A stretch of 64,000 nucleotides of DNA from Chroococcidiopsis sp. CCMEE 29 (GCF_023558375.1 NZ_CP083761.1:124001-188000); one strand, 5' to 3'; shown: positions 9,746 through 19,130, numbered from the stretch's first letter. A program made the numbers and translations. The notes: generated from the sequence alone by a model not told the origin.

Positions 9746-10483
9746 ATGAGCGATTCTTCCGCAAACCGACCACAGGAACGCCCTTCCTCTGACGCTGAGC
9801 ATCCACTGCTCGTTGATGAAAAGTCATATGAGCAAGACAATTTTTCTCAGCCACGGGTAAAAGCGGTTGCTCCTTTAAGAATGGTGGAAACGGCGTTTTT
9901 AGCTAGTACCGCCAGTTTGATTTGGTTTATTAATTTCTACTTTCCTTTAGGACCACTGTTGCGGATCTTCTTCCCAATACCGATCGCACTAGTTTATCTA
10001 CGCTGGGGAAACAGGGCTGCCTGGATGTCAGCGTTGGTCAGTGGGCTACTACTGTCGGTGCTGATGGGACCACCTCGCAGCCTATTGTTTGTTATGCCTT
10101 ATGGTCTAATGGGTGTGCTACTAGGCGCTGTATGGCATCGTCGGTCTCCCTGGATTATTTCTATCGGCTTAGGGACGCTGCTGGGCACTCTTGGTTTCTT
10201 TTTTCGGATTTGGTTGCTGTCAGTTCTGTCCGGTCAAGACCTGTGGATTTATCTGATCACACAGGTAACAGAGTTTGCTGCCTGGGGATTTGATCGGTTG
10301 GGATTGCTAACTCAGCCTAATGTATTTGTAATTCAGGCGATCGCACTGGCGATGATCTTAGTAAGTAATGTAATTTACTTATTCGTGGTACACCTAGCAG
10401 CTTGGATATTGCTAGACCGACTAGGCAACTCAATTCCTCGACCTCCTAATTGGGTACAAGTCCTAATGGACTACGATGTTTGA
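9746..10483 (+). CDS. DUF2232 multi-spanning membrane protein
   Basis: 245 residues. A polar N-terminal 45 residues is followed by about seven hydrophobic segments: ETAFLASTASLIWFINFYFP, FFPIPIALVYLRWG, MSALVSGLLLSVLMGPPRSL, and others to a final LFVVHLAAWILLDRLG. PYGLMGVLLGAVWHRR is typical of cyanobacterial DUF2232 proteins. Function is unknown; it may be an ECF-transporter-like S component. The next host gene is the CobT-like gene, but a TnpB element now sits between them. Confidence 0.8.
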   Translation: MSDSSANRPQERPSSDAEHPLLVDEKSYEQDNFSQPRVKAVAPLRMVETAFLASTASLIWFINFYFPLGPLLRIFFPIPIALVYLRWGNRAAWMSALVSGLLLSVLMGPPRSLLFVMPYGLMGVLLGAVWHRRSPWIISIGLGTLLGTLGFFFRIWLLSVLSGQDLWIYLITQVTEFAAWGFDRLGLLTQPNVFVIQAIALAMILVSNVIYLFVVHLAAWILLDRLGNSIPRPPNWVQVLMDYDV

Positions 10484-10497
10484 ATTTCAGCTAATGT

Positions 10498-11863
10498 CGC
10501 AAGGAGCCTCACACCGTAATCTTTGATTCGGTGCCCAGAGGAATTGCGATGACCCTGTGTTACAATAAATACATGAGAATTGCCTACCAGTACCGACTCC
10601 GCCCCACTAAAAGCCAGTCTGCCCAAATGGAGACATGGCTGAATTTGTTGCGGATGCAGTACAACTATAGGCTGGCAGAACGCTTCCGCTGGTGGGACGA
10701 AAATCGCTGCCCGATCAACGCCTGTCCGTTGGTATGCTCTATCGCCCCGCTTGCCGATCAACCCGAATACTACGGTCAAAAGCGCGACCTGGTACAGACA
10801 AAAACTAAGTTTCCCGAATACATCGATATCTACTCCGATGTCCTGCAAGACTGCATCGGTAGGGTGAAAAAGACATTTGACCGATTCCTTAAAGCCGATA
10901 GCAGCGGTAAGCGGTCCGGTAGACCTCGCTTCAAGCAACGCAGTCGCTATCGGTCTTTCACTTATCCTCGGATGAAAGCAGGTTGTATCCGAGATAAACA
11001 CATCACCTTGCCTAAAATTGGCGAAGTTAAACTCATCCAGCATCGACCAATCCCTGAAGGTTTTACGATCAAGACTTGTACTGTCGTGCATAAAGCCGAT
11101 GGTTGGTATGTCACGCTGTCGTTGTGTGACGATACAGTGCCAACTATTTCCCCTGATGTCAATCAAGAAAAGGCAGTCGGGATTGACTTGGGATTGAAAG
11201 ACTTTCTGGTAACCAGTGACAACGAAACAGTACCAATCCCCCAGTTTGCCAGGTCGAGCGAACGACGTAGAAAGGTACTGAATAAAGCACTTTCTCGCAA
11301 GCGGAAAAAAGGAACGAAACGCCGACAAATAGCAGGCAAGCGTTTGTCTAAGCACTACCAGAAAGTAGCAAGACAACGAAAAGACTTCCACTACAAGGTT
11401 GCTAACTGGTTGGTAAGGAAATATGACATCATTGCTCATGAAGATTTGAATATCAAAGGACTTGCCAAAACGAGGTTGAGCAAGTCGATTCTAGATGCTG
11501 GTTGGGGTGAATTTATTGACCTAGTGAGACTCAAGGCTGAGAGTGCTGGGCGACTCACGGTGGCAGTGAACCCAAGCGGTACAACTCAAAACTGTAGTGG
11601 TTGTGGCATAAATGTGCCTAAGACTCTGGCTGACAGGTGGCATAGTTGCTCTTGTGGGTTGGAGTTGGACAGGGACTTGAATGCGGCAATCAATATCAAG
11701 AACCTGAGCGAGTGCGTTGCGGGGGTTCCCCCCGTTGTAGCAACTCGCGTGGCGGTAGGGCATTGGGTCAATAAAGCTCATCGTCTCCTATGCAGTAGCA
11801 GGATTGGATGAGAAGCGCACACCGTAACTGTCTCAGGTCGGTGCTGGGAGTATGTCACATTAG
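10498..11863 (+). mobile_element. IS605/IS1341-type TnpB-only element (copy 1)
   Basis: The ends are inferred by comparison with the second copy at 24791. The left end shares CGCAAGnAGCC, then a bulged hairpin (CACCG 10512-10516 with CGGTG 10529-10533, inner AATC/GATT), then GAATTGCG. The right end has a second bulged hairpin (CACCG 11820-11824 with CGGTG 11839-11843) followed by GGGAGTATGTCAC, identical in both copies. No tnpA is present, so the element depends on a transposase elsewhere. A guide (omega) RNA is expected to overlap the 3' end of tnpB and the right end. Outer limits are uncertain by several bases. Confidence 0.8.
10573..11811 (+). CDS. tnpB: TnpB RNA-guided endonuclease (IS605/IS1341 family), copy 1
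   Basis: 412 residues from the ATG at 10573 (MRIAYQYRLRPTKSQ); a longer frame to 10531 runs into the left-end hairpin. RuvC residues are present: Asp in AVGIDLGLKDFLV, Glu in IIAHEDLNIKGLAK and Asp in LDRDLNAAINI. The zinc ribbon is CSGC...HSCSCG, with the shorter CxC second knuckle. A basic region follows RuvC-I (KALSRKRKKGTKRRQIAGK). TnpB proteins are guide-RNA-directed nucleases that help retain the transposon. All catalytic positions look intact. Confidence 0.95.
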   Translation: MRIAYQYRLRPTKSQSAQMETWLNLLRMQYNYRLAERFRWWDENRCPINACPLVCSIAPLADQPEYYGQKRDLVQTKTKFPEYIDIYSDVLQDCIGRVKKTFDRFLKADSSGKRSGRPRFKQRSRYRSFTYPRMKAGCIRDKHITLPKIGEVKLIQHRPIPEGFTIKTCTVVHKADGWYVTLSLCDDTVPTISPDVNQEKAVGIDLGLKDFLVTSDNETVPIPQFARSSERRRKVLNKALSRKRKKGTKRRQIAGKRLSKHYQKVARQRKDFHYKVANWLVRKYDIIAHEDLNIKGLAKTRLSKSILDAGWGEFIDLVRLKAESAGRLTVAVNPSGTTQNCSGCGINVPKTLADRWHSCSCGLELDRDLNAAINIKNLSECVAGVPPVVATRVAVGHWVNKAHRLLCSSRIG

Positions 11864-11895
11864 TGAGTAATCCAAAATCCACAATCTAAAATCTG

Positions 11896-13005
11896 ATGAT
11901 TCGCGTTTATACCCAACTAGAACAGGGGCAGGAATGGCTGCGGCAGTATCGAGGTTGTTCGCCAGTATTTGCTTGTGTTTTGGGATTTACGGCAACTGGC
12001 TTAATTCCTGGAATTTCAGCGGCTGGCTGCACGCCGTTGGATCGGAGATACACTGCGATCGCTGATGCCGAGTTTTTGTATCATGGTCCCCAGTCCGAAC
12101 CACAGTATTCCTTACCACCACTCCAGGCTGGCGCTTCCCCAGTGTTGATTTCCCGTGCCGTTGTTGAAGCGCTGAATATTCCAGTTTATTTGTTCAATGC
12201 TGGTTTGCCACAACCGCCAACTGTACCAGCATTTGATTTGGGCGGAACAAGTGCTAGATGTTTGAGTCAAGGCTGCGCTTTAGAATCAGCAACAGTGAAG
12301 CATCTGCTAGAGCAAGGGCTAATTTGGGGACAACAAGTAGCTGCCAGCATGACTCAGGAATACTTAATTTTAGGTGAGTGTGTTGTGGGGGGAACCACAA
12401 CGGCACTCGCAGTTTTAACTGGTTTGGGCATTGATGCAGCTGGAAAAGTCAACAGTAGCCACCCCGTTTGTAATCACGCTCAAAAGTGGGCGTTAGTCCA
12501 AGCTGGATTGCAACGAGCTGAGCTTTGGGAACAGATACCTGTAAGAGATCCGTTTAAGTTGGTTGCAGCAGTAGGCGATCCAATGCAAATTGCTTTAGCT
12601 GGAATGGCGATCGCCGCTAGTCGCACTAAGGGCGTTATGCTTGCTGGTGGGACTCAAATGCTGGCTGTCTACGCCCTAATTAAAGCCATTGTCAAGGTAT
12701 ATGAATTGAAGTGGCAGCCTCAAGCTATTGTAGTCGGAACAACTCGTTGGGTAGCAGAAGATCCTACTGGTAACACCGTTGAATTAGCAGAAATGATTGG
12801 TTCTGTGCCGCTTTTAGCAACTCAGCTTAGTTTTGCTAACTCTAGATATGACCAACTCCGAGCTTATGAACAGGGTTATGTCAAGGAAGGTATGGGAGCT
12901 GGAGGCTGTGCGATCGCAGCTCATCTCACCCAAGGTTGGCATCAAACTCAACTTCTCCAAGCCATTGAAGCTTTAGTAGATCGCTCTTTAGCTCTGGGCA
13001 GTTAA
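11896..13005 (+). CDS. CobT-like nicotinate-nucleotide phosphoribosyltransferase homologue (UPF0284/TIGR00303)
   Basis: 369 residues of the cyanobacterial/archaeal branch of the CobT superfamily. Recognisable blocks are TATGLIPGISAAGCTPLDRRYTA, the Gly-rich GECVVGGTTTALAVLTGLGIDAAGKVNSSHP, and MLAGGTQMLAVYALIKA. CobT enzymes make alpha-ribazole phosphate for the lower ligand of cobamides. Most cyanobacteria make pseudocobalamin, so the substrate base here is uncertain. The ATG at 11896 directly follows the dispersed AATCCAAAATCC-type repeat. Confidence 0.88.
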   Translation: MIRVYTQLEQGQEWLRQYRGCSPVFACVLGFTATGLIPGISAAGCTPLDRRYTAIADAEFLYHGPQSEPQYSLPPLQAGASPVLISRAVVEALNIPVYLFNAGLPQPPTVPAFDLGGTSARCLSQGCALESATVKHLLEQGLIWGQQVAASMTQEYLILGECVVGGTTTALAVLTGLGIDAAGKVNSSHPVCNHAQKWALVQAGLQRAELWEQIPVRDPFKLVAAVGDPMQIALAGMAIAASRTKGVMLAGGTQMLAVYALIKAIVKVYELKWQPQAIVVGTTRWVAEDPTGNTVELAEMIGSVPLLATQLSFANSRYDQLRAYEQGYVKEGMGAGGCAIAAHLTQGWHQTQLLQAIEALVDRSLALGS

Positions 13006-13029
13006 AAGCGAACAGCTAACAGTTAATTG

Positions 13030-13401
13030 CTAATGAATTCTCTGAGCAAGTAACTGCTCTTCCAAAGCAGCAATCCGATTGTAGGCTGCGGTTAATTGCG
13101 CTGTCAGTCTTTGGATTTGAATCTCTGGTGATAACTCCTTTTCTCCAGTTTGCCGATGGTTCTCTAACCCGTTGCCATCTACCAGAACATCCTTGTGTTC
13201 CATTGCTGGCTTGAACGTGCTGTGGCTTTGAGCCGAGGAACGCTCGGTACCGTTCATTCCCAAAGAGTTATTTTCCTGTAGGGGAGTTAAGCGGCATTCT
13301 GACAAAGCATCAGACATCTTATCACTCAGTTGATCGACAACCTGGTGTAACGCATCAACTTTACTGCTTAAAGCGATCACCTGCTTTTGTAGTGGCTCCA
13401 T
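13030..13401 (-). CDS. Hypothetical coiled-coil protein
   Basis: 123 residues, not recognised. It has two predicted coiled-coil segments, at residues 1-35 (VIALSSKVDALHQVVDQLSD) and 95-122 (EIQIQRLTAQLTAAYNRIAA). A polar middle of about 55 residues joins them. No signal peptide or membrane segment is present. It converges on the CobT-like gene, with 24 bases between stops. Confidence 0.6.
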   Translation of the reverse strand: MEPLQKQVIALSSKVDALHQVVDQLSDKMSDALSECRLTPLQENNSLGMNGTERSSAQSHSTFKPAMEHKDVLVDGNGLENHRQTGEKELSPEIQIQRLTAQLTAAYNRIAALEEQLLAQRIH

Positions 13402-13720
13402 GTAATACCCTCATGCCTACCGTCACTTCTTTTATATGCTAGGCAACAATTGGTCAAAGTTTACCCTACTTATGAATCATTTAACTTTTCATAATATTGC
13501 TTTTGAAGCGATACGTTAATACTAGGTTTTCAACAAAGATAAAGACTATCCTAAAGAAGCGACAACTATACTCCTTGGTTAAAAGAATAACGTTCCGCTC
13601 GAGTGATAGGTGAAGGAAATATAGCTGTTAGCACTGTAGGAAAAAATGCTTAACTTTTTACAATTGGAGTATTGACTTGGTTGGCTTTGGGATTGAACGC
13701 AAGCAACAAGCTTAGAAAAT
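13402..13720. other. AT-rich intergenic region, divergent promoters
   Basis: 319 bases between the leftward coiled-coil gene and the rightward solute-binding lipoprotein. No ORF, RNA structure or strong inverted repeat was recognised. It probably holds the two divergent promoters. Confidence 0.4.
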
Positions 13721-14872
13721 ATGGATCGACGGTCTTTTTTACTGGGGATAGGAACACTAGCACTAAGCCAGGTATTGGCTGGTTGTAGCGAGCGCGAACG
13801 GGCGACGCTGCGCGTCCAGTTGTTGAAAGGTTCCGTCCCCGCACGGGTAGTGAAAGAATTTCGCGCTGCTCTTAAGCAACCGGCTCAACTAAACTTTACG
13901 TCAGTTGAACAGTTAAATAGTTTATTTAACGAGTTACAATCCTGGAGCCAACAGAGACCGCAGCAGGCAGATGAAGTAGGTTCACGCATCCCTGGTATTC
14001 AATCCCAGGCACCTGATTTGCCTGATTTGGTAACACTAGGCGATTACTGGTTAGCCCCAGCAATTGAGCAGAAATTGATTCGACCGCTCGATCCAGCAGA
14101 GCTACAACAGTGGTCAAATCTGCCCATTCGGTGGCAAGAACTGGTGCGGCGTAACGAGCAAGGTCAGCTGGATGCTCAAGGACAAGTCTGGGCAGCACCC
14201 TATCGGTGGGGCTACACTGTCATTGCCTATAACCGCGACAAGTTTGAATCTTTGGGTTGGAAGCCCAGCGATTGGAGTGATTTGTGGCGAGAGGAATTGC
14301 GCGATCGCATTTCTTTACTGAATCACCCACGAGAAGTTATTGGTCTGACGCTAAAGAAACTAGGTCAATCTTACAATACCGAGAATCCTAGCCAAGTTCG
14401 AGACCTGGAAAAGCAATTGAGCTACCTACACCAACAGGTCAAACTCTACAGCTCAGATACTTACATCCAACCGCTCGTTTTGGGAGATACCTGGCTAGCA
14501 GTGGGCTGGTCAACAGACGTGCTGCCGATACTGCAACGTTATCAGCAAATAGAGGTAGTTATTCCTCAATCTGGAACTGCTGTTTGGGCAGACTTATGGG
14601 TACACCCAACGGGTAAAAAGTCTAGTACATCTATAGACACCCAGTGGATTGATTTCTGTTGGCAGCCTCAGATTGCCCAGCAAATAGCTCTTTTGGGCAA
14701 GGCAAATTCACCAATTCCTGTAAAGCTTAGACCCAGTGATATCCAAACCCGATTACGCCACCTGCTACTGTTCGACCCGCAAATCTTCCAACGCAGTGAC
14801 TTTTTACTGCCACTCTCCTCGGCAACAATGCAACAGTATCAGTCTCTATGGCAAGAAATAAGAATCAGTTGA
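13721..14872 (+). CDS. Extracellular solute-binding lipoprotein (spermidine/putrescine-binding-like), Tat-type signal
   Basis: 383 residues. The N-terminus has a twin-arginine-like DRRSFLLGIGTLALSQ followed by the lipobox LAGC, so the mature protein is probably lipid-anchored. The body has the periplasmic-binding-protein pattern: DLVTLGDYWLAPAIEQKLIRPLD, VWAAPYRWGYTVIAYNRDKF, DTWLAVGWSTDVLPIL and a WADLWVHPTG segment. This resembles the PotD/PotF polyamine-binding group. No permease or ATPase genes are adjacent, so the ligand cannot be assigned. The start ATG follows a purine-poor leader. Confidence 0.8.
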   Translation: MDRRSFLLGIGTLALSQVLAGCSERERATLRVQLLKGSVPARVVKEFRAALKQPAQLNFTSVEQLNSLFNELQSWSQQRPQQADEVGSRIPGIQSQAPDLPDLVTLGDYWLAPAIEQKLIRPLDPAELQQWSNLPIRWQELVRRNEQGQLDAQGQVWAAPYRWGYTVIAYNRDKFESLGWKPSDWSDLWREELRDRISLLNHPREVIGLTLKKLGQSYNTENPSQVRDLEKQLSYLHQQVKLYSSDTYIQPLVLGDTWLAVGWSTDVLPILQRYQQIEVVIPQSGTAVWADLWVHPTGKKSSTSIDTQWIDFCWQPQIAQQIALLGKANSPIPVKLRPSDIQTRLRHLLLFDPQIFQRSDFLLPLSSATMQQYQSLWQEIRIS

Positions 14873-14937
14873 TTTTAACGTAGAAAATCTCCCCCAGCTC
14901 CCCCTGCTTGCCTAAGGAAAAATCTATTGCAACAAGC

Positions 14938-15510
14938 CTACTGGTTCGTTCCTCGCACACGTGCTCTGCCTGTAGCTGCCACCTGGATATTGCACAGGTT
15001 TGGAGTTAGATTAAAGTTGCAGGTGTAGGTTGCCAAAAGTTGTTGTTGATAATTAAAAACTCTGACGTTGTAGCCGTAATCCCGTGCCACAGTGCCAAAG
15101 CGGTTAACGAATTGGTAGCGCGCTATATAGTCGAGTAAGCCCCAATTTTGTCGATCTACCACGAGGTCGATGCGTCCAGCACTCGTGCCTTCGGCGGGAT
15201 AAGCTAACCAGTTCTCAAGCAACTTACCCCCGAACTGTTCTTGCGCCCACCACAGGCTGGGAATAGTCAGACCCTGTTGAGATATGGCGTTAGATGTAAG
15301 CACACCACCACGCAAAGTAGCACCTGGTTGAAGTAGGCTTAATTCTAGGGGTGCCTCCGAAGGCGGCGGTATTGATGGGGTTTGTGCCGGTGATGGTTGG
15401 GTGGGCAAAAAAGCGATCGCACTAAGACTAAGGCTGATACCTAATAGCAGAAGTGAGCACGCAGATAGCACTCCATGTATTTTTGTTTCTTCATTCTTCG
15501 GAACTAGCAT
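14938..15510 (-). CDS. Exported conserved hypothetical protein
   Basis: 190 residues. A hydrophobic N-terminal segment (SACSLLLLGISLSLSAIAF) acts as signal peptide or anchor, followed by a Pro/Ser-rich linker. The globular region contains LWWAQEQFGGKLLENWLAY, RIDLVVDRQNWGLLDYIARYQFVNRFG and a Cys pair YTCNFNLTPNLCNIQ that could form a disulfide outside the cytoplasm. I recognise a cyanobacterial conserved pattern but no named family. Confidence 0.7.
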   Translation of the reverse strand: MLVPKNEETKIHGVLSACSLLLLGISLSLSAIAFLPTQPSPAQTPSIPPPSEAPLELSLLQPGATLRGGVLTSNAISQQGLTIPSLWWAQEQFGGKLLENWLAYPAEGTSAGRIDLVVDRQNWGLLDYIARYQFVNRFGTVARDYGYNVRVFNYQQQLLATYTCNFNLTPNLCNIQVAATGRARVRGTNQ

Positions 15511-15562
15511 TACTTTGACAGACTACGAAGATGCCGTTCATTACTACATATACAAGCATTCC

Positions 15563-16243
15563 TCAAATTTCACCTCCTACCTTTGGTTTACTAGCTCGTA
15601 AAACCTTACGAGTCTTACGCCAAATCGTAAGAAACACAGCAGCAGAAACCAAGGCTCCCAGAATCGATTTGATTGTACGTTTCAGCCGATTTTCGGTTGT
15701 ACCTGCTCGATTTGCTATTTGCGCCTTTGCTATTTGCTCCGCTTGAGCAATTTTTCCTAGAATTTGTCTTTTTGCTTCCTGAGGATTGTTAATTTCTGGT
15801 GGTGGACCTTGAGGGTTAAGGCGAGCCAAAACATTATTGATTTCTGCGTCTGTCGTGGCTTGGTTGAGCTGAGCTTTTATCTGCTGAATCTGAGCTGTCT
15901 GTTGATTGAATTGCAGTTGATTTAGCCGCTCAATTCGCCAAGCTGAACTGGCAGCTAAAGGCACTACTAACAAAAACAATAGCCCAACCACCAGGCAAGC
16001 CCAGGATAAGAACTTGAAAATCCGAAAGCTTTGTTCTCCCACCAAGACTAACACCAGTCCTAATAACGGCACAGGTACCCGCTCTACCAAATTATTAACT
16101 AACTGAAACTCCCAGGCAGGATCTGTAAAGCGTAGCGGGACAAACATCTCAATCAGATCTAATAGTGACAAAACTAACAGAGCATAGCCCGCTATCCGAA
16201 ACAGCGGACCGAATGACCATTCATTACTGTTTGATTGTTTCAC
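15563..16243 (-). CDS. Membrane protein, HpsJ-like
   Basis: 226 residues. Three N-terminal hydrophobic segments occur (IAGYALLVLSLLDLIEMF, PVPLLGLVLVLVGEQ, FLSWACLVVGLLFLLVVPLA). A Gln-rich helical region (LNQLQFNQQTAQIQQIKAQL) and one C-terminal segment (ILGALVSAAVFLTIW) follow. The layout and NPQGPPPEINNPQEAKRQIL block resemble cyanobacterial HpsJ-family proteins linked to hormogonium polysaccharide, but no hps genes are nearby. It lies upstream of the exported protein at 14938 in the same direction. Confidence 0.6.
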   Translation of the reverse strand: MKQSNSNEWSFGPLFRIAGYALLVLSLLDLIEMFVPLRFTDPAWEFQLVNNLVERVPVPLLGLVLVLVGEQSFRIFKFLSWACLVVGLLFLLVVPLAASSAWRIERLNQLQFNQQTAQIQQIKAQLNQATTDAEINNVLARLNPQGPPPEINNPQEAKRQILGKIAQAEQIAKAQIANRAGTTENRLKRTIKSILGALVSAAVFLTIWRKTRKVLRASKPKVGGEI

Positions 16244-16480
16244 GCTAGCTAAACCTTAGTGTTGGACTCATACCAGTTTAGATTTTGGATTTTAGATTGA
16301 AAGCTGACTGTTTAGAGCAATTCAGACATTCAAATGTAGCAGCCATCAAACAAATGGTATCAGTAGGATTGGGAAGAAACTCAACGCTTTTTCTAGAATG
16401 CTACCGTTCTGCTTTAGCTTAGCTACAAATCGCTACACCGAAAGTGCCTCGCGCTAAGGATTTCTCAATCCAAAATCAGC

Positions 16481-17611
16481 CTACGCCCAGAGTCTTCGTC
16501 TGGGTGCTCCGTTGAGGCGATTGTGGGTATCAAAAAGTAGGGCTGGAATGTCCAATTGTTCGGGACAGCGGGGCAGACACTCACCGCACTGAGTGCAATT
16601 ATTACCTTTTATCCCAGGGAACCAGTGACCCGCATTTTCAAACATCTGATAACGGTACTCCCCGTAGTCGGTCATGTCGTAGGCAAGGGCAAGATTGCGT
16701 AGCCGTAATACTTCTGGAATATTAATGTTCTCTGGACAAGGTAAACAGGCATAGCACTGGCTACAGCGATCGCTTCCTAAAGCCGCGATCGCATGAGTCT
16801 CTAGGCGTTGCAAAGCTTCAGTTTCTATGGGAGTCAGGGAATCATCTCGGTCAGCAACACTCAAAGGTTCTACCAGTTCAGCTGGGTTTGCTGCTCCTAC
16901 GCTCAAGGTCGCGATCCGAGGGTCGCTGAGTAAAAATCGGTAATTTAATTGAAGTGGTGAAAACGGGTGGCACAAGTCTTTGAGTTTCTGTGGCGGCGTG
17001 TAGAGGCGTCCTCCCTTATCGGCAGGTGAAATGATAAAGACACCCATATCTTTCTCGTGTGCTAGCTCAATTGCTGCTGCATGACGCTGAAAGAAGTAGT
17101 AATAGTGCAGGTTGACAAATTCAAATAGGTCAGTATTGATTGCTGCCAGAATTACCTCTAAAGGCGCATGAGTGGAGAAGCCGACGTGTCGCACCCGATC
17201 ATCAGCAACAGCTTCCTGTACCGCTTGCATACAGCCACCGGCACGCTGAACTGATTCTAGGTGTTCCCAGGTATTGATACCATGAATCGCTAGGCAATCC
17301 AGGTAATCTAACCCCAATCGCTCTAGCGACTCATCAATGTAGCAACGCATAGTATCTTTATCAGCTACCAAGGAGATTTTGGTAGTGATGTGAAGTTGGC
17401 AACGCGGTATCGGCAAACCGGATTTTATTGCCGCACCGAGATACTGCTCACTTTTGCCGTAACCTCTGGCAGTTTCCAAGTGGTTAATGCCTAGCAAGAC
17501 CGCCTGTTGAATCGTCTGTCGCGCGTTTTCCTCAGAATCCAGGTAGCGCATGGTTCCCAAGGAAAATACTGACAATTGTAAATTTGTTTTCCCAAACCTT
17601 CGGTAGCGCAT
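16481..17611 (-). CDS. Aldo/keto reductase with C-terminal bis-[4Fe-4S] ferredoxin domain
   Basis: 376 residues. The N-terminal aldo/keto reductase barrel (about 1-270) carries RRFGKTNLQLSVFSLGTM, the catalytic-type ETARGYGKSEQYLG segment and LGLDYLDCLAIHG. The C-terminus has two ferredoxin cysteine sets, CSQCYACLPCP and CTQCGECLPRCP. This fusion is a known oxidoreductase family whose physiological substrate is not established. The gene starts 3 bases after the DUF151 gene's stop, so the two are co-transcribed. Confidence 0.9.
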   Translation of the reverse strand: MRYRRFGKTNLQLSVFSLGTMRYLDSEENARQTIQQAVLLGINHLETARGYGKSEQYLGAAIKSGLPIPRCQLHITTKISLVADKDTMRCYIDESLERLGLDYLDCLAIHGINTWEHLESVQRAGGCMQAVQEAVADDRVRHVGFSTHAPLEVILAAINTDLFEFVNLHYYYFFQRHAAAIELAHEKDMGVFIISPADKGGRLYTPPQKLKDLCHPFSPLQLNYRFLLSDPRIATLSVGAANPAELVEPLSVADRDDSLTPIETEALQRLETHAIAALGSDRCSQCYACLPCPENINIPEVLRLRNLALAYDMTDYGEYRYQMFENAGHWFPGIKGNNCTQCGECLPRCPEQLDIPALLFDTHNRLNGAPRRRLWA

Positions 17612-17614
17612 TTT

Positions 17615-18118
17615 TCAGGCTTCGCCGGTGCTAAAGCCCTTTCCTTGGAAGAAATCTTCAGGTCTAAGATTCGCTAGGAATTCCCGGAAGGCGCGCTGTT
17701 CTGCCTCATCGGCATCGCGGTCAACGGGAATCGAGGCATCGGCAACAACTTCTTCCATGACCCAAATAGGGCTGTTGGTACGTAGGGAGATGGCGATCGC
17801 ATCGCTGGGACGAGCATCAATTTCTTTCTTGACCTCACCCTGGCGCACTGTCAAAATCGCATAAAACGTACCATCCTGGATTGAATGAATAACAATTCGT
17901 TCTAAGGTCATCTCCCAAGCTTCCAGGATATTGACAATCAGGTCGTGGGTTAGGGGACGTGGAGGCCTCTGATTCTCCAGCGCGCCAATAATTGCCTTTG
18001 CCTGATCTTGATTTATGTATATCGGTAGTGCCCGTCGATCTGTACTGTCTTTTAAAAGCACAATCGGGCTGCGGTTGACGGCATCTAATGCAATGCCAGC
18101 GACTTTCATTTCAATCAT
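17615..18118 (-). CDS. Bifunctional nuclease family protein (DUF151/BFN)
   Basis: 167 residues: MIEMKVAGIALDAVNRSPIVLLKD, RALPIYINQDQAKAII, RPLTHDLIVNILEAW and the signature EIDARPSDAIAISLRTNSPIWV. These are hallmarks of the DUF151 bifunctional nuclease family; plant BFN homologues have RNase and DNase activity. An acidic C-terminal tail (residues 130-167) follows. It is the first gene of a pair with the Fe-S aldo/keto reductase and diverges from ribE. Confidence 0.9.
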   Translation of the reverse strand: MIEMKVAGIALDAVNRSPIVLLKDSTDRRALPIYINQDQAKAIIGALENQRPPRPLTHDLIVNILEAWEMTLERIVIHSIQDGTFYAILTVRQGEVKKEIDARPSDAIAISLRTNSPIWVMEEVVADASIPVDRDADEAEQRAFREFLANLRPEDFFQGKGFSTGEA

Positions 18119-18452
18119 TTGTGTAGCCTCTAGAATCCTTTGACCAAAGGGTAATCTCTGAAATTGGATAAATTAGTAATGGATATACAGGGTTAAAGAT
18201 AAACATACTTTATAGTTTTGGGGAATGACTTGATTAAACTTCAAACTAGCAATCAAGCTCGGGGATAAGTCAAACCTAATACAGATATAGAGAGATGCTC
18301 CTATCCCAAGTATGCCCTGATTTTAAGGCAGATTTATGCAACTGGCGCTGACAACTTCTGAAAGCTGAGAGGGCTTTGATTGAATGAAATGCAACCTTTA
18401 AAGGCTAAATTAGCCCAAATTACCCACTAAACTCTTTTTTTAGGTAAATACC
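18119..18452. other. Divergent BFN/ribE intergenic region
   Basis: 334 bases between the two divergently transcribed genes. I looked for an FMN (RFN) riboswitch ahead of ribE and saw none of its conserved GGGGCAGGGTGAAA-type segments. No ORF is present; promoters on both sides are presumed. Confidence 0.4.
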
Positions 18453-19130
18453 GTGTTTACAGGATTAGTTCAAGCACTAGGAACAATTCGACCCCTAGGA
18501 GGCGATCGCTGGCAAATTACCTGTGTCAGCGGGGCGATAGACTTTATTTTGCAAGATCTGGCTATTGGTGATAGCGTAGCGGTGGATGGCGTTTGCCTCA
18601 CCGTGATGGAGGTATTACCCCAAGGATTTATTGCTGCCGCTTCGCCCGAAACTCTCCGCCGCACAACACTGGGACAGCGGCAAATAGACGATGGCTTTGT
18701 CAACTTAGAAACATCGCTACGAGTTGGTAGCAAGCTCGGTGGTCATTTTGTCATGGGTCATGTGGACGGCATTGGTTGCCTGCAAGCACTGGAGCAAACA
18801 GCTACTTCTTGGGAGATGAGTTTTAGTACAACGGAGGTGATCGCCCGCTACATCGTCCCTAAGGGCAGCATTGCTGTTAACGGTGTCAGCCTGACCATAT
18901 CAAATTATGATCCAGCGCGCGATTGGTTCCAGGTGGCGGTGATTCCCCTTACCTATGCCGAGACAAATCTCCGCTTTCTCCGCTCAGGTAGCTTAGTTAA
19001 TTTGGAAGCCGATATTCTGGGCAAATACATTGAAAAACTAATGGTTTCTAGCTCCAGCCCCAATGCAGCAGATAATACTAATCCAGATGAGCTAACCCCC
19101 GCCTTCTTAATTGAAAACGGTTATTTGTGA
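18453..19130 (+). CDS. ribE: Riboflavin synthase alpha subunit
   Basis: 225 residues with the internal duplication typical of the enzyme. Repeat 1 begins MFTGLVQALGTI and includes GDSVAVDGVCLTV. Repeat 2 begins HFVMGHVDGIG and includes GSIAVNGVSLTI. The enzyme dismutates two 6,7-dimethyl-8-ribityllumazine molecules into riboflavin. The start is GTG at 18453. A tail of about 25 residues past the second barrel (SSSPNAADNTNPDELTPAF) is low-complexity. Confidence 0.97.
   Translation: MFTGLVQALGTIRPLGGDRWQITCVSGAIDFILQDLAIGDSVAVDGVCLTVMEVLPQGFIAAASPETLRRTTLGQRQIDDGFVNLETSLRVGSKLGGHFVMGHVDGIGCLQALEQTATSWEMSFSTTEVIARYIVPKGSIAVNGVSLTISNYDPARDWFQVAVIPLTYAETNLRFLRSGSLVNLEADILGKYIEKLMVSSSSPNAADNTNPDELTPAFLIENGYL

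Noticed and set aside
10471-11439. 322-codon minus-strand frame
   Set aside because: It lies antisense to tnpB, which has intact RuvC and zinc motifs; the frame has no recognisable protein pattern.
18119-18452. Possible FMN riboswitch before ribE
   Set aside because: None of the conserved RFN element segments or its multi-stem layout could be found.
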